Notes under the pieces: generated by a model
The model's input: only the letters and a program-made list of their open reading frames with translations
Told to the model about the DNA's origin: nothing
Database searches by the model: none
Part shown: positions 10,414-22,076 of the stretch, piece after piece
Numbering within the stretch: the stretch's first letter is position 1
How the letters are laid out: the number at the start of each line of letters is the position of its first letter
Made by a program: the position numbers and the translations under genes
Assembly: GCF_026626745.1 (NCBI RefSeq)
Contig: NZ_JAPNJW010000002.1
Location: 4,922,151 to 4,986,150 of the forward strand
Source: Nannocystis sp. RBIL2
GTDB lineage: Bacteria > Myxococcota_A > Polyangia > Nannocystales > Nannocystaceae
Direction of reading: 5' to 3'
DNA: 64,000 bases

Positions 10414-11648
10414 TCACTTCGACTTGGCGAGGCCCAGGACGCGCTCGCCGAGGATGTTGCGCTGGACCTCGTTGGACCCGGCGGCGATCGTGAAGCCGTA
10501 CGAGTTCATGTAGGCGTGCGGCCAGCGCCCGCCGGCCGGCGCGTTGGGGTCGGTCTGGTGCAGCGTCGCCGCCATGCCCTCGATCTCGCAGGCCAGCCGC
10601 GCGGTGTCTTGCAACAATTCCGAAAGCGTCAGCTTGTGCTGCAGCGGCAGGCGCAGCGGGTGATCGACAAGGGCCGGCACCGCCGCGCGCCGCTCGTTCT
10701 GCGCGAACGCTCGCTGGCGGATCAGCAGCTGCACGATCGCGTCGCGCAGCCGCGGATCGTCGCTCGCCGGTCGGCCGTGGCGATACGAGCGCTTCGCTAA
10801 ATCAACGAGACCCGCGGCGCCCAGCGTCGACTCGCCGTCGTCGCCGACGCCGCCGCCCGACGACGGCGTGACCAGCGGGCCGGCGCCGCGCTCGTGCAGC
10901 AGCGTCGTCATCGCCACCGCCCAGCCGCGCCCCGGCTCGTCGAGGCGCAGGTCGTCGGCGATCGGGTAATCCTCGAAAAACACCTCGTTGAAGCCGAGCT
11001 CGCCGGTCATCTTGACCAGCGGGCGGATCGCAACGCCGTGGCCGACGCCGTCGCGGATCGGCGCCACGAAGTAGGTCATGCCCTCGTACTTGCGGGCGCG
11101 GTCGGTGCGGCACAGCAGGATCATCCACGTGGCGAAGTGCGCCAGAGTGGTCCACACCTTGTGGCCGTTGACGATCCACCGCTCCCCGTCGCGCTCCGCG
11201 TACGCCTGCACGTTGGCCAGGTCGGAGCCCGCGCCCGGCTCGCTGAAGCCCTGACACCAGACCTCCTCGGCCGAGAACAATGGCGGGAGTAGCCGCCGCT
11301 TCTGCGCCTCGGTGCCGTGATGAAAGATCGTCGGCGCCGCCATGCCGAGCCCGACGATGTTGGGGAAGAACGGCGCGCCCGCGGCCTTGAGCTCGTGGTT
11401 GGCGATCCACTGACAATCGCGCAGGCCGCCGCCGCCGTACTCGCGCGGGTAGTCACAGCCGATCAGCCCCGCCGCGTGCGCGGCCCGTTGCCAGTCGCAC
11501 AGGTACTCGAGCTGTTCGATCGTGGCGATCTCGAGCGGCCCGAGCGGCAGGCGGAAGCTCGGGCGCGGCGGCAGGTTGCCGGCCAGCCACGCCTTGCAGT
11601 GGGCGCGGAAGGCCGCTTGTTCGGAGCTATCGCTGGGCGCGGATGTCG

Positions 11649-11652
<4 letters not shown>
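10414..11652 (-). CDS. Acyl-CoA dehydrogenase, catalytically complete
   Basis: A 412-residue acyl-CoA dehydrogenase. The FAD/substrate motifs are intact: GFSEPGAGSDLANVQ, NGHKVWTTLAH, and the C-terminal GSNEVQRNILGERVLGL. The probable catalytic base is the Glu of LLHERG, in the position used by long-chain and mycobacterial FadE-type enzymes. It introduces the alpha,beta double bond of an acyl-CoA. The ATG overlaps the stop of the next upstream acyl-CoA dehydrogenase (ATGA), and the downstream partner follows after 13 bases. The C-terminus (PHAYMNSYGF) is typical of enzymes acting on bulky or branched acyl groups; this last point is weak inference. Confidence 0.92.
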
Positions 11653-12812
<1,160 letters not shown>

Positions 12813-12822
12813 CGCACCGCAC

Positions 12823-14844
<2,022 letters not shown>

Positions 14845-15021
14845 CGTGCCCTCCCTACTGCTGTCGTCGGATCACCCCTGGCTCGAAAGTCGCTCCCCCT
14901 CGGGCCCGGGCGGTTTGACGAACTGTGGTTCCGTGGTTCCAGCAAGGCAGGACGCAAGAGCGAGCTCTTTCCATGCACCCATGGTTTTGAAATCACTGAG
15001 GATTCTGTCGTCGACCCACTT

Positions 15022-15044
15022 TACTTGCTGGCGACTAGCAAGTA
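15022..15044. promoter_or_regulatory. Palindromic operator, copy 1 (TetR site)
   Basis: Perfect 8-bp arms TACTTGCT / AGCAAGTA flank the 7-base spacer GGCGACT. The same arms with spacer GGCGACA occur in front of the tetR gene at 20942-20962. The site overlaps the -10 box of the operon promoter and also sits between TTTACT (15020-15025) and TATACA (15043-15048), a possible plus-strand promoter with 17-base spacing for the DUF3556 gene. Confidence 0.75.
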
Positions 15045-15069
15045 TACAGATCGTGTTCTGGACCGTCAA
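15041..15069 (-). promoter_or_regulatory. Sigma-70-like promoter of the RoxA-like catabolic operon
   Basis: On the minus strand TTGACG (15069-15064) and TATACT (15046-15041) are separated by 17 bases, an almost ideal vegetative promoter and rare in this GC-rich window. The predicted transcript would start near 15034 with a leader of about 190 bases. The -10 box lies inside the palindrome, as expected for repression. Confidence 0.7.
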
Positions 15070-15227
15070 GCGCCCGCAGGAGCGCGCTTTCGCCCGCCGA
15101 GAACGCTCGCTACTCGCCGCTTTGTCGAGCCCGGCCGCGAGGCCACACCTGCCGCCTGGCGTCGCCGCGAATGCGGTGAATCGACGGCTTCCAATCGCCC
15201 CGCGCACGGCTATGATCGCCGGACTCG

Positions 15228-16906
15228 ATGGGCTTGCTCGACCCGATCCCGCCGCCGTACGACCCCCTCGAGTGGGCCACCAGGCCCCTGCCGGAGAAGA
15301 GCCGCATGGTGTGTCGCTCGTGGGCCCTGCAGGGCTACGGGACCCCGGTCGCGGTCTACTTCGTCTATCTGTTGAAGGTCGCGCTCTACGTCGGCGGGTG
15401 GATCTTCTTCTGCGGGTTCACGCCGGGGCTCGGCGCGCCGGCGCAGATCGGGCAATGGTGGCTCGAGCCGGTCGCGTTCCAGAAGGCGATCGTGTGGAGC
15501 CTGCTGTTCGAGGTGCTCGGCCTCGGCTGCGGCAGCGGGCCGCTGACCGGGCGCTACTTCCCGCCGATCGGCGGCTTCCTCCACTTCTTGCGCCCCGGCA
15601 CCACCAAGCTGCCGCTGCTGCGCGGCCTGCCGCTGGTCGGCGGCGCCACCCGCAATCCGATCGATGTCGCGCTCTACGCGATCTTGCTGATCAGCCTGGT
15701 GCGCGCGCTGGTGGCCCCGCAGCTCGACGCGGCGCTGCTGCTGCCGCTGGTCGTGCTGGTGCCGCTGTGCGGCCTGCTCGACAAGACCGTGTTCCTGGCC
15801 GCGCGCGCCGAGCACTACTGGGTCATGATCGTGGTGTTCGCGTTCGCCAGCCCGTGGCTCGCCGGGGCCAAGGCGGTGCAGGCGGCGCTGTGGTTCTGGG
15901 CCGGGGTGTCCAAGCTGAACCATCACTTCCCGGCGGTGGTGTGCGTGATGACCAGCAATTCGCCGGTCACCCGCTTCGAGTGGCTCCGTCGCCTCGTCTA
16001 CCGCAGCTACCCCGACGACCTGCGGCCCTCGACCCTGGCGACGGTGATGGCCCACGTCGGCACGCTGCTCGAGCTGTCGGTGCCGATCGTCCTGATCTTC
16101 GGCGACGGCGGCGTGGTCACCACCGTCGGCCTGGTGATGATGGTGATGCTGCACGGCTTCATCCTCAGCACCGTGCCGATGGGGGTGCCGATCGAGTGGA
16201 ACGTGGTCGTGCTGTACGGCGGGTTCTTCCTGTTCGGTGCGCACGCCGACGTGAGCCTCGCGGGCCTGGTGGGCACGCCGGTGCTGGCCGCGTTCGTGGC
16301 CCTGTTCACCGTGGCGCTGCCGCTGTGGGGCAACCTGGCGCCGCACCGCCTGTCGTTCCTGCTGTCGATGCGCTACTACGCGGGCAACTGGCCGTACTCA
16401 GTGTGGCTGTTCCGCGGCGACAGCTACAAAAAGCTCGATCGCCTGCGCAAGTCCTCAAAATGGTTGTACGACCAGCTCGACGTGTTCTACGAGCGCAAGG
16501 TGTCGGTCGGCCTGGTCGGCAAGGTGATCGCGTTCCGCCTGATGCACCTGGCCGGCCGGGCGCTGTGCCGCTTGTTGCCGCGCGCGGTCGACGACCCGCG
16601 AAGTACGAATGGGTCGACGGCGAGCTGGTCGCGGGCATGGTGCTCGGCTGGAACTTCGGCGACGGGCACCTGCACGACGAGCAGTTGATCGCGTCGGTCC
16701 AATCGCAGTGCGGCTTCGAGCCTGGCGAGCTGCGCTGCATCATGGTCGAATCGCAGCCCCTGCACCGGCAGATCATGCTGTGGCGGATTCATGATGCCGC
16801 CACCGGCGAGCTCGGTCGCGGCGAGATCGCCATCGCCGACCTGCGCCAGCTGCAGCCGTGGTCGTTCGACTTGCCCGGCGGCGCGGCGCAGCGCGAAGGC
16901 GCCTAA
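15228..16906 (+). CDS. DUF3556 multi-pass membrane protein, interrupted by an apparent frameshift near 16600
   Basis: Up to about residue 457 the frame from 15228 encodes a protein with roughly ten hydrophobic segments and the pattern I know from DUF3556 proteins (DPLEWATRPLPEKSRM near the start, AGVSKLNHHFPAVVCVMTSN in the middle). Near 16600 this frame turns into nonsense and stops at 16688. The other frame immediately continues with family-like sequence (YEWVDGELVAG, GWNFGDGHLHDEQL, VESQPLHRQ, RIHDAATGELGRGEI) to the stop at 16906. One missing base in the run GACGACCCGCG restores a single protein of about 559 residues. Family function is unknown. It is divergent from the RoxA-like operon and shares its operator region. 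Its stop overlaps that of the convergent PAS-STAS gene. Confidence 0.8.
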
Positions 16907-18038
16907 CCGGCGCTCGCGGGCCGGGTCGCGGCTCGCGCGGCGCGCAGGCAGTGCTTGAGGGCGTCGCGCAGCTTGGCGAACACTGCGACGTGGGACAGGT
17001 CGACGCCGAGGGCGACGACCGTCTGGGCGATGCTCGGGTGGATGCCGGTGAGGATGCCCTCCGCGCCGAGCAGGCGGATCGCGTGGATCATCTTGATCAG
17101 GTGGCTCGCGGTGCCGGTGTCGACGACCTCGACGCCGGTGAGGTCGAGGATCGCGTAGCGGGCCCGCGTCTGGGTGACGGCCTGCAGCAGGCTGTCCATG
17201 ATCTCGGCCGTGCGGGCGGTGTCGATGAGGCCGACGATCGGCATCGTCAACACGCCGTCCCACACCTCGATGATCGGCGTGGCCAACACGCGGATGACCT
17301 CCTGTTGCCGCTCGATCAGCTCGACCTTGCCGCGCAGCTCGTTCTCCGCGCGCGTCGCCTCGCTGACGTCGATCGTCACGCCGACCAGGCGCACGCCGTT
17401 CGCGGCCCCGGCCACCGGGATGTACCAGGTGTCATAGAAGTTCCCGTGCAGCTCGACCGCCTTGGTGAACTGGGGCTCGCCCGCGATCGCGGCGGCGACG
17501 ATGTCGCTGTTGCCGGTGGCGCGGTACATCTCGAAGATGTTCTGGCCGACGAAGTGTTCGCTCCTCATGCCGATCGAGCGCATCGACTTGCCGTCCATGA
17601 CAGGAAGGTCCCGCGCTCGTCGGTCGCCCACAGCGAGACCTCGAGGTTCTCCTTGATCGCAGTCAGCATCGTCCCCTCGAGCGCGGCGCGAGCCTCGGCC
17701 TCCACGCGGGCGGTGACGTCGTGGCCGTAGACGATCGTGCGCGCGGGCCGGTCGGCAGCCCCCGGGACGACCTGGACCCACGCCTCGAGCGCGCGCGTCG
17801 CCTCGCCCTGGCGGACCTCCCACACCTTCGGCTTCGGGCCGGCGTCGTCGACCAGCGCGCGCCACGAGCCGCGCGTCAGCGGCACCACCTCGTCGAGGTC
17901 GCGGCCCACTGCCGCGGCCGAATCTGTCCCGAAGAACAGCTCGGCATGCCGGTTCCAGGCGACCACGGTGCAGCCGGCGTCGAGCTCGAACACGATCAAC
18001 GGGGCATCTTGCAGGACGCGAGATTCACTCACAGACAC
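16903..18038 (-). CDS. PAS-STAS regulator (RsbR-like), interrupted by an apparent frameshift near 17597
   Basis: From the GTG at 18038 the first frame encodes a PAS domain (LIVFELDAGCTVVAWNRHAE to DVTARVEAEARA) and the start of a second one (SLWATDERGTFL). It then shifts. The next frame resumes at VMDGKSMRSIGM and runs through the rest of the second PAS (GQNIFEMYRATGN), a coiled linker and a STAS domain with DTGTASHLIKM and GIHPSIAQT, the positions phosphorylated in RsbR-type stressosome proteins. Adding one base in TTCCTGTCATGG joins the parts into about 378 residues. This is known family architecture for general-stress or second-messenger signalling. No kinase partner is adjacent. Whether the shift is real or an assembly error is open. 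Confidence 0.8.
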
Positions 18039-18075
18039 TGTTTATCCGACGTTCTGCCGCCCGTCCTCCGCTTCT

Positions 18076-18099
18076 TCGCCGACGCGCCGGCGCGTCGGC
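18076..18099. repeat. Perfect 24-bp palindrome
   Basis: CGCCGACGCGCC is followed directly by its exact reverse complement, with no spacer, about 40 bases upstream of the PAS-STAS start codon. It could be an operator for that gene or a cruciform/terminator element; GC richness makes some self-complementarity likely, but 12 of 12 matched pairs is notable. Confidence 0.55.
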
Positions 18100-18308
18100 G
18101 CGCGCCTGAAATCTGTTCTATCGCGGCGCTCGCCCGCCGCGCGTCGGCGCGGGTGCGATGCACCCTCCGCCCGCCCGACCCGCGAGCGCAGGCCTCCCGG
18201 CCGATCGAGCGCGGCCGAACGCTGTTCGCGGCCGGCTCGACGTGATGACCGGCGCGCGGGCGGCAGGCTGAGGCCGCCGCCGCGGTCCGCCCGGTGATGC
18301 CGCCGGCG

Positions 18309-18339
18309 CTCGCGCGCGCCTGACAGCGGCGCGCGCGAG
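18309..18339 (-). terminator. GC hairpin after the second RoxA-like gene
   Basis: A perfect 12-bp stem (CTCGCGCGCGCC / GGCGCGCGCGAG) with a 7-base loop starts 8 bases after the stop codon. There is no T-run. It resembles the hairpin at the end of the other RoxA-like operon. Confidence 0.5.
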
Positions 18340-18347
18340 GCTTCAGC

Positions 18348-19940
18348 TCACAGCGTCTTGAGGTACTCGAGCACCGCGCGGCGCTCCTGGTCGTCGAGGT
18401 GATCGCCGAACGGGTGGCCGGTGTTCCAGTGGCCGGTGATCGTCGTGTCGTAGACGTGCTTGCGCTCGTCGTCGGGGGCGCCGTCCTGGCCGTACGGCAG
18501 CTCGACCCACGGCCAGCCGACGGCCTCCTCGTCGTAGTTGGTGCTGTCGTAGTCGACGCGGCGCCACCACATCGGCCGCGCCTTGCTGTTCAGCACCAGG
18601 TCGATGGTCGGCACCGAGGCGTTGTGGAAGTACGGCGCGCTGGACCAGATGCCGTCGAGCGGCGGGGCGACGTAGCCGACGAACGGGTCGCCGGTGGTGA
18701 GCTGGCCGACGTCGCCGTACCACGAAGAATTGAACCAGTCGGCGAACGGGCGCGCGTCGGCCTCGAAGGCCAGCAGCGGGTCGGTGCCGATCGTGTCGAG
18801 CGGCAGCAGCATGTTCGGGTAGGTCTCGAGCGCCGGGTCGTCGGAATACGTGCCGTGGCAGCACGAACAGTCGCGCGTGAAGATCTCCCGGCCCTGGTCG
18901 GCCAGCTCGGCGTCGATCACGAACGGGTACTTCGGCGCCTCGACCGACTCGATGAAGGCGCGGATGTTGTTGAAGTACGAGAAGATGCCCTCCGCCTCCT
19001 CGACCGAATCGGTGCACAGGGCGCTGGCGTAGATCATGGTCGCCCGGTGGTCGCCGCGCGACATGCCGTTCCAGAACAGGCCGTGCTTCTTCTTCGTGTG
19101 CCACCACGGCGGCGTGTCGACCGGCAAGATGACCTCGGGCACCACGGTGTTCGGCTCGTCGAGCCACTCGAGCGTGTTGGCGTCGTGGCGCGTGGACAGC
19201 ACCGCGGCCAGCGAGTCGGCCGGGTTGGTGCCGACGACGAGCATGCGCGTGTAGTCGCCGACCGCCTGGTAGCGCTGGGCCATCCGCGTCATCTCCTCGA
19301 GCCCCGGGATCGGGATGCCGGGGATCGGGATCTCCGCCAAGAACCCGCCGATCTGCTCGGTGTAATCGGCGTCGGCCTTGCCGAGGCCGATGACGAGGTC
19401 GCCGTTGAAGTGGCCGGCGTGGCACTCGAGGCAGTTGAGCGAGACGATCTCGGCGCCGCTGCTCTTCGAGGTGTGAACGGTCCAGTTGTAGGGCACCTGG
19501 GCGTTCTTGCCGGTGCGGCCCGGGAGCGGCTCGCCCTCGCCGAAGGAGCCGAGGAGCGGCGCGGCGATCGGGAACAAGGCAAAGGGGATCCCACACGAGA
19601 CGTACCCCTCGTTGAGCAGGGCGTGATAACCGGCCTGCGCGTCGCCCTGGACCTGCTCGACGCCGGGGATCGGGTAGCCCTTGCCGCAGGCGAGCGGCGC
19701 CGGCGGGTCGTCACCCGTGGTCGAGTCGCCGTGCGACGATCCGGTCGTCGGCGGGTCCACCCCAGAATCGCTGGCCTCGCTGGTGGTCGGACTGCCGGGC
19801 TCGGTGGTGGTGCCGGGGCCGCCGCCGCCGGTGCTGTCGCTGCCGATGCCGTCGGTCCCCTGGCCCGGCGAACTCTCGCCGCAGGCGCCCAGGACCAGGC
19901 AAACCACTCCAATCCGTGTTCTCTGCGTCATCGATCCCAT
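18348..19940 (-). CDS. Di-haem cytochrome c lipoprotein, divergent RoxA/MauG-like paralogue
   Basis: A 530-residue protein. The ATG at 19940 is preceded by AAGGAG at 7 bases and gives a lipoprotein signal (GVVCLVLGAC, Cys20), then a Ser/Thr/Gly/Pro linker to about residue 82. Haem motifs are CLECH (170-174) and CSCCH (358-362), 188 residues apart. APYFHNASVPTIDLVL and the end LEYLKTL match the RoxA-like protein at 12823-14844 (APFFHNGSVPDLW, LEYMKTL), so they are paralogues. The Trp of LFWNG is present, but the position 15 residues on is Ala with Tyr before it, not Phe. It may therefore be an electron-transfer partner, a peroxidase or an oxygenase of different specificity. It sits between the STAS gene and the tetR gene. 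Confidence 0.85.
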   Translation of the reverse strand: MGSMTQRTRIGVVCLVLGACGESSPGQGTDGIGSDSTGGGGPGTTTEPGSPTTSEASDSGVDPPTTGSSHGDSTTGDDPPAPLACGKGYPIPGVEQVQGDAQAGYHALLNEGYVSCGIPFALFPIAAPLLGSFGEGEPLPGRTGKNAQVPYNWTVHTSKSSGAEIVSLNCLECHAGHFNGDLVIGLGKADADYTEQIGGFLAEIPIPGIPIPGLEEMTRMAQRYQAVGDYTRMLVVGTNPADSLAAVLSTRHDANTLEWLDEPNTVVPEVILPVDTPPWWHTKKKHGLFWNGMSRGDHRATMIYASALCTDSVEEAEGIFSYFNNIRAFIESVEAPKYPFVIDAELADQGREIFTRDCSCCHGTYSDDPALETYPNMLLPLDTIGTDPLLAFEADARPFADWFNSSWYGDVGQLTTGDPFVGYVAPPLDGIWSSAPYFHNASVPTIDLVLNSKARPMWWRRVDYDSTNYDEEAVGWPWVELPYGQDGAPDDERKHVYDTTITGHWNTGHPFGDHLDDQERRAVLEYLKTL

Positions 19941-20255
19941 CGCGTCACTCCTTCTCCTGGACCGTCGCGCCCCCTCTCGGAGCGACGACGGGCGAATCGC
20001 CACACCCACCTCGCGGCCCCGCTCATGACGACCTCGGTCTGGACCTCTTGGCGCCCCCCCGCGAATCCACGCAGCGGCCGGCGCGGAGCGCTCTGGCGCG
20101 ATTGCAGCGGATGCATCGGGAGGCTGAACATTGTCAATGTGGCGCCATTCCGGCCTGGACCGGAATGCTCAGTGGGGGGTTTGCACCCCGAGCGTCGCCC
20201 CCGGGCGAGCGACGATTCGGATGCGATGATGACGGACCCGGCGCACGCGTGAACC
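19941..20255. promoter_or_regulatory. Upstream region of the second RoxA-like gene, with two palindromes
   Basis: No gene is seen. Two palindromes are close together: ACATTG-T-CAATGT (20128-20140), which contains a minus-strand TTGACA that could serve as a -35 box, and CATTCCGG-CCTGGA-CCGGAATG (20146-20167) just upstream of it. The second may be an activator site or the terminator of the tetR gene. The ACTTGCT operator of the neighbouring regulon is not present here. Confidence 0.5.
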
Positions 20256-20834
20256 TCAGGCCTGAGCCGCTCGCAGGGCGCGGGCGATGTGCGCCCGCAT
20301 CAGCCCGTGCAGCTCCTTGACGGGGATGTCGGGGTTGACCAGCCAGCGATAGAGGAGGCCGTCGACGACGCTGGCGAACAGCTCGGCCGCGAGCCCGGCG
20401 TCGACCTCGGCCGCGATCTCGCCGTGCGCCTGGCCCTCCTCGACCCACCGCGTCAGCGCGCGGACGTGGGCCTTGTTCAGCTTGGCGACGTTGGCGCGGT
20501 ACTCGGCGCTCGGATCGATGCTGGCGTAACGCAGCAAGTACATCGCCCGCAGCCCCTTCGGCTCGTCGACGATGAATTTGTAGAGCGCGTCGGTGACCCG
20601 CTGCAGCGCGGCCACGCCGGTGGCGCGACCGACGACCGCCTGCACCCGCCGCAGCCACTCCGCGGCGATGCTGTCGTGCACGTGGGCCAAAAGCCCCGCC
20701 TTGGAGCCGAAGCGGTGCGTGACGAGGCCGCGCGAATAACCGGAGCGCTCACCGATGCCCGCGAGCGTGGTGCCGGCGATCCCTCGCTCCACCAGCAGGC
20801 TCACGGCCGCCTCGGTCATCATCTGCTCCGACAT
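20256..20834 (-). CDS. TetR-family repressor, likely regulator of the RoxA-like catabolic locus
   Basis: A 192-residue TetR protein. The N-terminal helix-turn-helix is clear (AGTTLAGIGERSGYSRGLVT, then HRFGSKAGLLAHV), and the ligand domain is all-helical. ATG 20834 is preferred over ATG 20879 because AGGAGGAG precedes it at a workable distance. The palindrome at 20942-20962 lies in its own promoter and the same palindrome lies in the promoter of the operon at 14844, so autorepression plus control of that operon is the natural reading. The inducer would be an acyl-CoA or terpenoid intermediate by analogy with other catabolic TetR proteins. The operator match is seen; the regulation is inferred. 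Confidence 0.9.
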   Translation of the reverse strand: MSEQMMTEAAVSLLVERGIAGTTLAGIGERSGYSRGLVTHRFGSKAGLLAHVHDSIAAEWLRRVQAVVGRATGVAALQRVTDALYKFIVDEPKGLRAMYLLRYASIDPSAEYRANVAKLNKAHVRALTRWVEEGQAHGEIAAEVDAGLAAELFASVVDGLLYRWLVNPDIPVKELHGLMRAHIARALRAAQA

Positions 20835-21482
20835 CGCCGTTCGCTCCTCCTGGGTCCGCCGTCTTGCCTCGGAAATCATCGAGCGTTTTTTTTCTTGTCA
20901 AAGCTCGCAGTTGTCAAAGCCTTCGGAGCCCATCACGCCTTACTTGCTGGCGACAAGCAAGTTATAAAATGGCGCGGCTCGCGTCAAGCCCTCTGCGCGG
21001 CGCTTTGGGAAGCTTTCGGGTGCGACAAGGTGCGCCGCCGCCCGGCAGCGCCTGGTGCCCCGCGCCGACAGGGCGGCGATCGCAGAGCGGCAGGGCGAGG
21101 GGCGAAATCGCGGCGATACTGGTGAATCACCCGGGTTTATGAAGTCTCGACAATGGCTGAGCCCGTCGCCGGCGAATGGGCAAAGAGGGCGCCGGGTCCT
21201 CGCATTGAACGATGAGCCCGCTCGCCACCGGCGGGGTCCGCGGCGACGCGAGTTGCGCAACGCCTGACGAGGCCGGCGCAATTGCGGGTCCGCGGCGGAG
21301 GGCCCACTTTCCGCCTCCTGCCGGGGATGCGGCGAAAAACGCGGCCTCGGTGCCTCGGGTCGGTGGGGCGCCGCGAGCCGCGACCGGGCGCGTGATCATA
21401 GTTGCCGGCGTCACCCGCCGCCGTCGGGGCCGTCCGGCCGCGACGGCCGACGATTCCTTCCTGCCCCGGCCTCAGGTGAATC
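20835..21482. other. Divergent intergenic region between tetR and sodC
   Basis: The part next to tetR holds the operator and promoter described below, plus two further TTGACA words on the minus strand (around 20896 and 20911). The remaining 480 bases towards sodC are GC-rich. I find no supported gene, repeat or clear promoter in them. Confidence 0.5.
20942..20962. promoter_or_regulatory. Palindromic operator, copy 2, in the tetR promoter
   Basis: ACTTGCT - GGCGACA - AGCAAGT, identical in arms and nearly identical in spacer to the site at 15022-15044. On the minus strand it is preceded by TTGACG (20987-20982) and overlaps TATAAC (20966-20961), spacing 15, a weaker version of the operon promoter. 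It lies about 110 bases upstream of the chosen tetR start. Confidence 0.75.
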
Positions 21483-22055
21483 ATGTCTCACGATTTCGCG
21501 AGAGCCTCGATCGTCTCCATCGTCTCGCTCATCCTCGCCGGTCCGACGGCCTGCGGCTCGTCGAAGTCCGACGAGGTCGTCGCTGTCGCCGAGCTCGCTC
21601 CACTGGGCGCCAGCGCCGTCGACGGCACCGTCACCTTCACCAAGAAGAACGGCGAAGTCCACGTCGAAGCGCGGATCAACGGCCTCCAGACCGGCGACCA
21701 CGGCTTCCACATCCACGAGTTCGGCGACTGTTCGGCCCCTGACGGCAAGTCGGCCGGCGAACACTTCAACCCCGACGCCACCGATCACGGCGCGCCGAAG
21801 GCCCCCCGCCACCACGCCGGCGACCTCGGCAACCTGGCCGGCGGCGGCAGCGGCAAGCAGACCACGCTCGACATGAAGCTCGAGGGCTTCACCCTCGACA
21901 ACGGGCCGCGGGGGATCCTCGGCCGCTCGGTCGTGGTCCATGCCGCGCCCGACGATTACACCTCGCAGCCGGCCGGCAACTCGGGCGCGCGGATCGCCTG
22001 CGGCGTCATTCGCCTGCGCGGCGGCGACACCCAGCCGATCACCGCGCCGAAGTGA
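21483..22055 (+). CDS. sodC: Copper/zinc superoxide dismutase, exported
   Basis: A 190-residue Cu/Zn superoxide dismutase. It has HGFHIHEFGDC (two Cu-binding His and the first disulfide Cys), HHAGDLGN (bridging His and zinc ligands), VVVHAAPDDY (last Cu-binding His) and the closing GARIACGVI (second disulfide Cys). The N-terminus has a hydrophobic stretch and GPTACGSS, a possible but atypical lipobox, so export is clear and lipidation is uncertain. AGGTGA precedes the ATG. It converts periplasmic superoxide to hydrogen peroxide. It is followed after 21 bases by the hemerythrin gene and then an FAD/Rieske oxidoreductase, a small oxygen-handling group. Confidence 0.93.
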   Translation: MSHDFARASIVSIVSLILAGPTACGSSKSDEVVAVAELAPLGASAVDGTVTFTKKNGEVHVEARINGLQTGDHGFHIHEFGDCSAPDGKSAGEHFNPDATDHGAPKAPRHHAGDLGNLAGGGSGKQTTLDMKLEGFTLDNGPRGILGRSVVVHAAPDDYTSQPAGNSGARIACGVIRLRGGDTQPITAPK

Positions 22056-22076
22056 TTGTTTGCGGAGGACCGCGCC

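Larger units (their letters stand above)
14845..15227. other. Divergent regulatory region of the RoxA-like operon and the DUF3556 gene
   Basis: No gene is seen. The region separates the minus-strand operon from the plus-strand DUF3556 gene. It contains overlapping opposed promoters and a palindromic operator at 15020-15069, leaving leaders of about 170-190 bases on each side. Confidence 0.7.
18039..18347. other. Intergenic region with a long palindrome and a terminator-like hairpin
   Basis: It lies between the PAS-STAS gene start and the end of the second RoxA-like gene, both on the minus strand. No gene is seen. It holds the 24-bp palindrome at 18076-18099 and the hairpin at 18309-18339. 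Confidence 0.5.
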
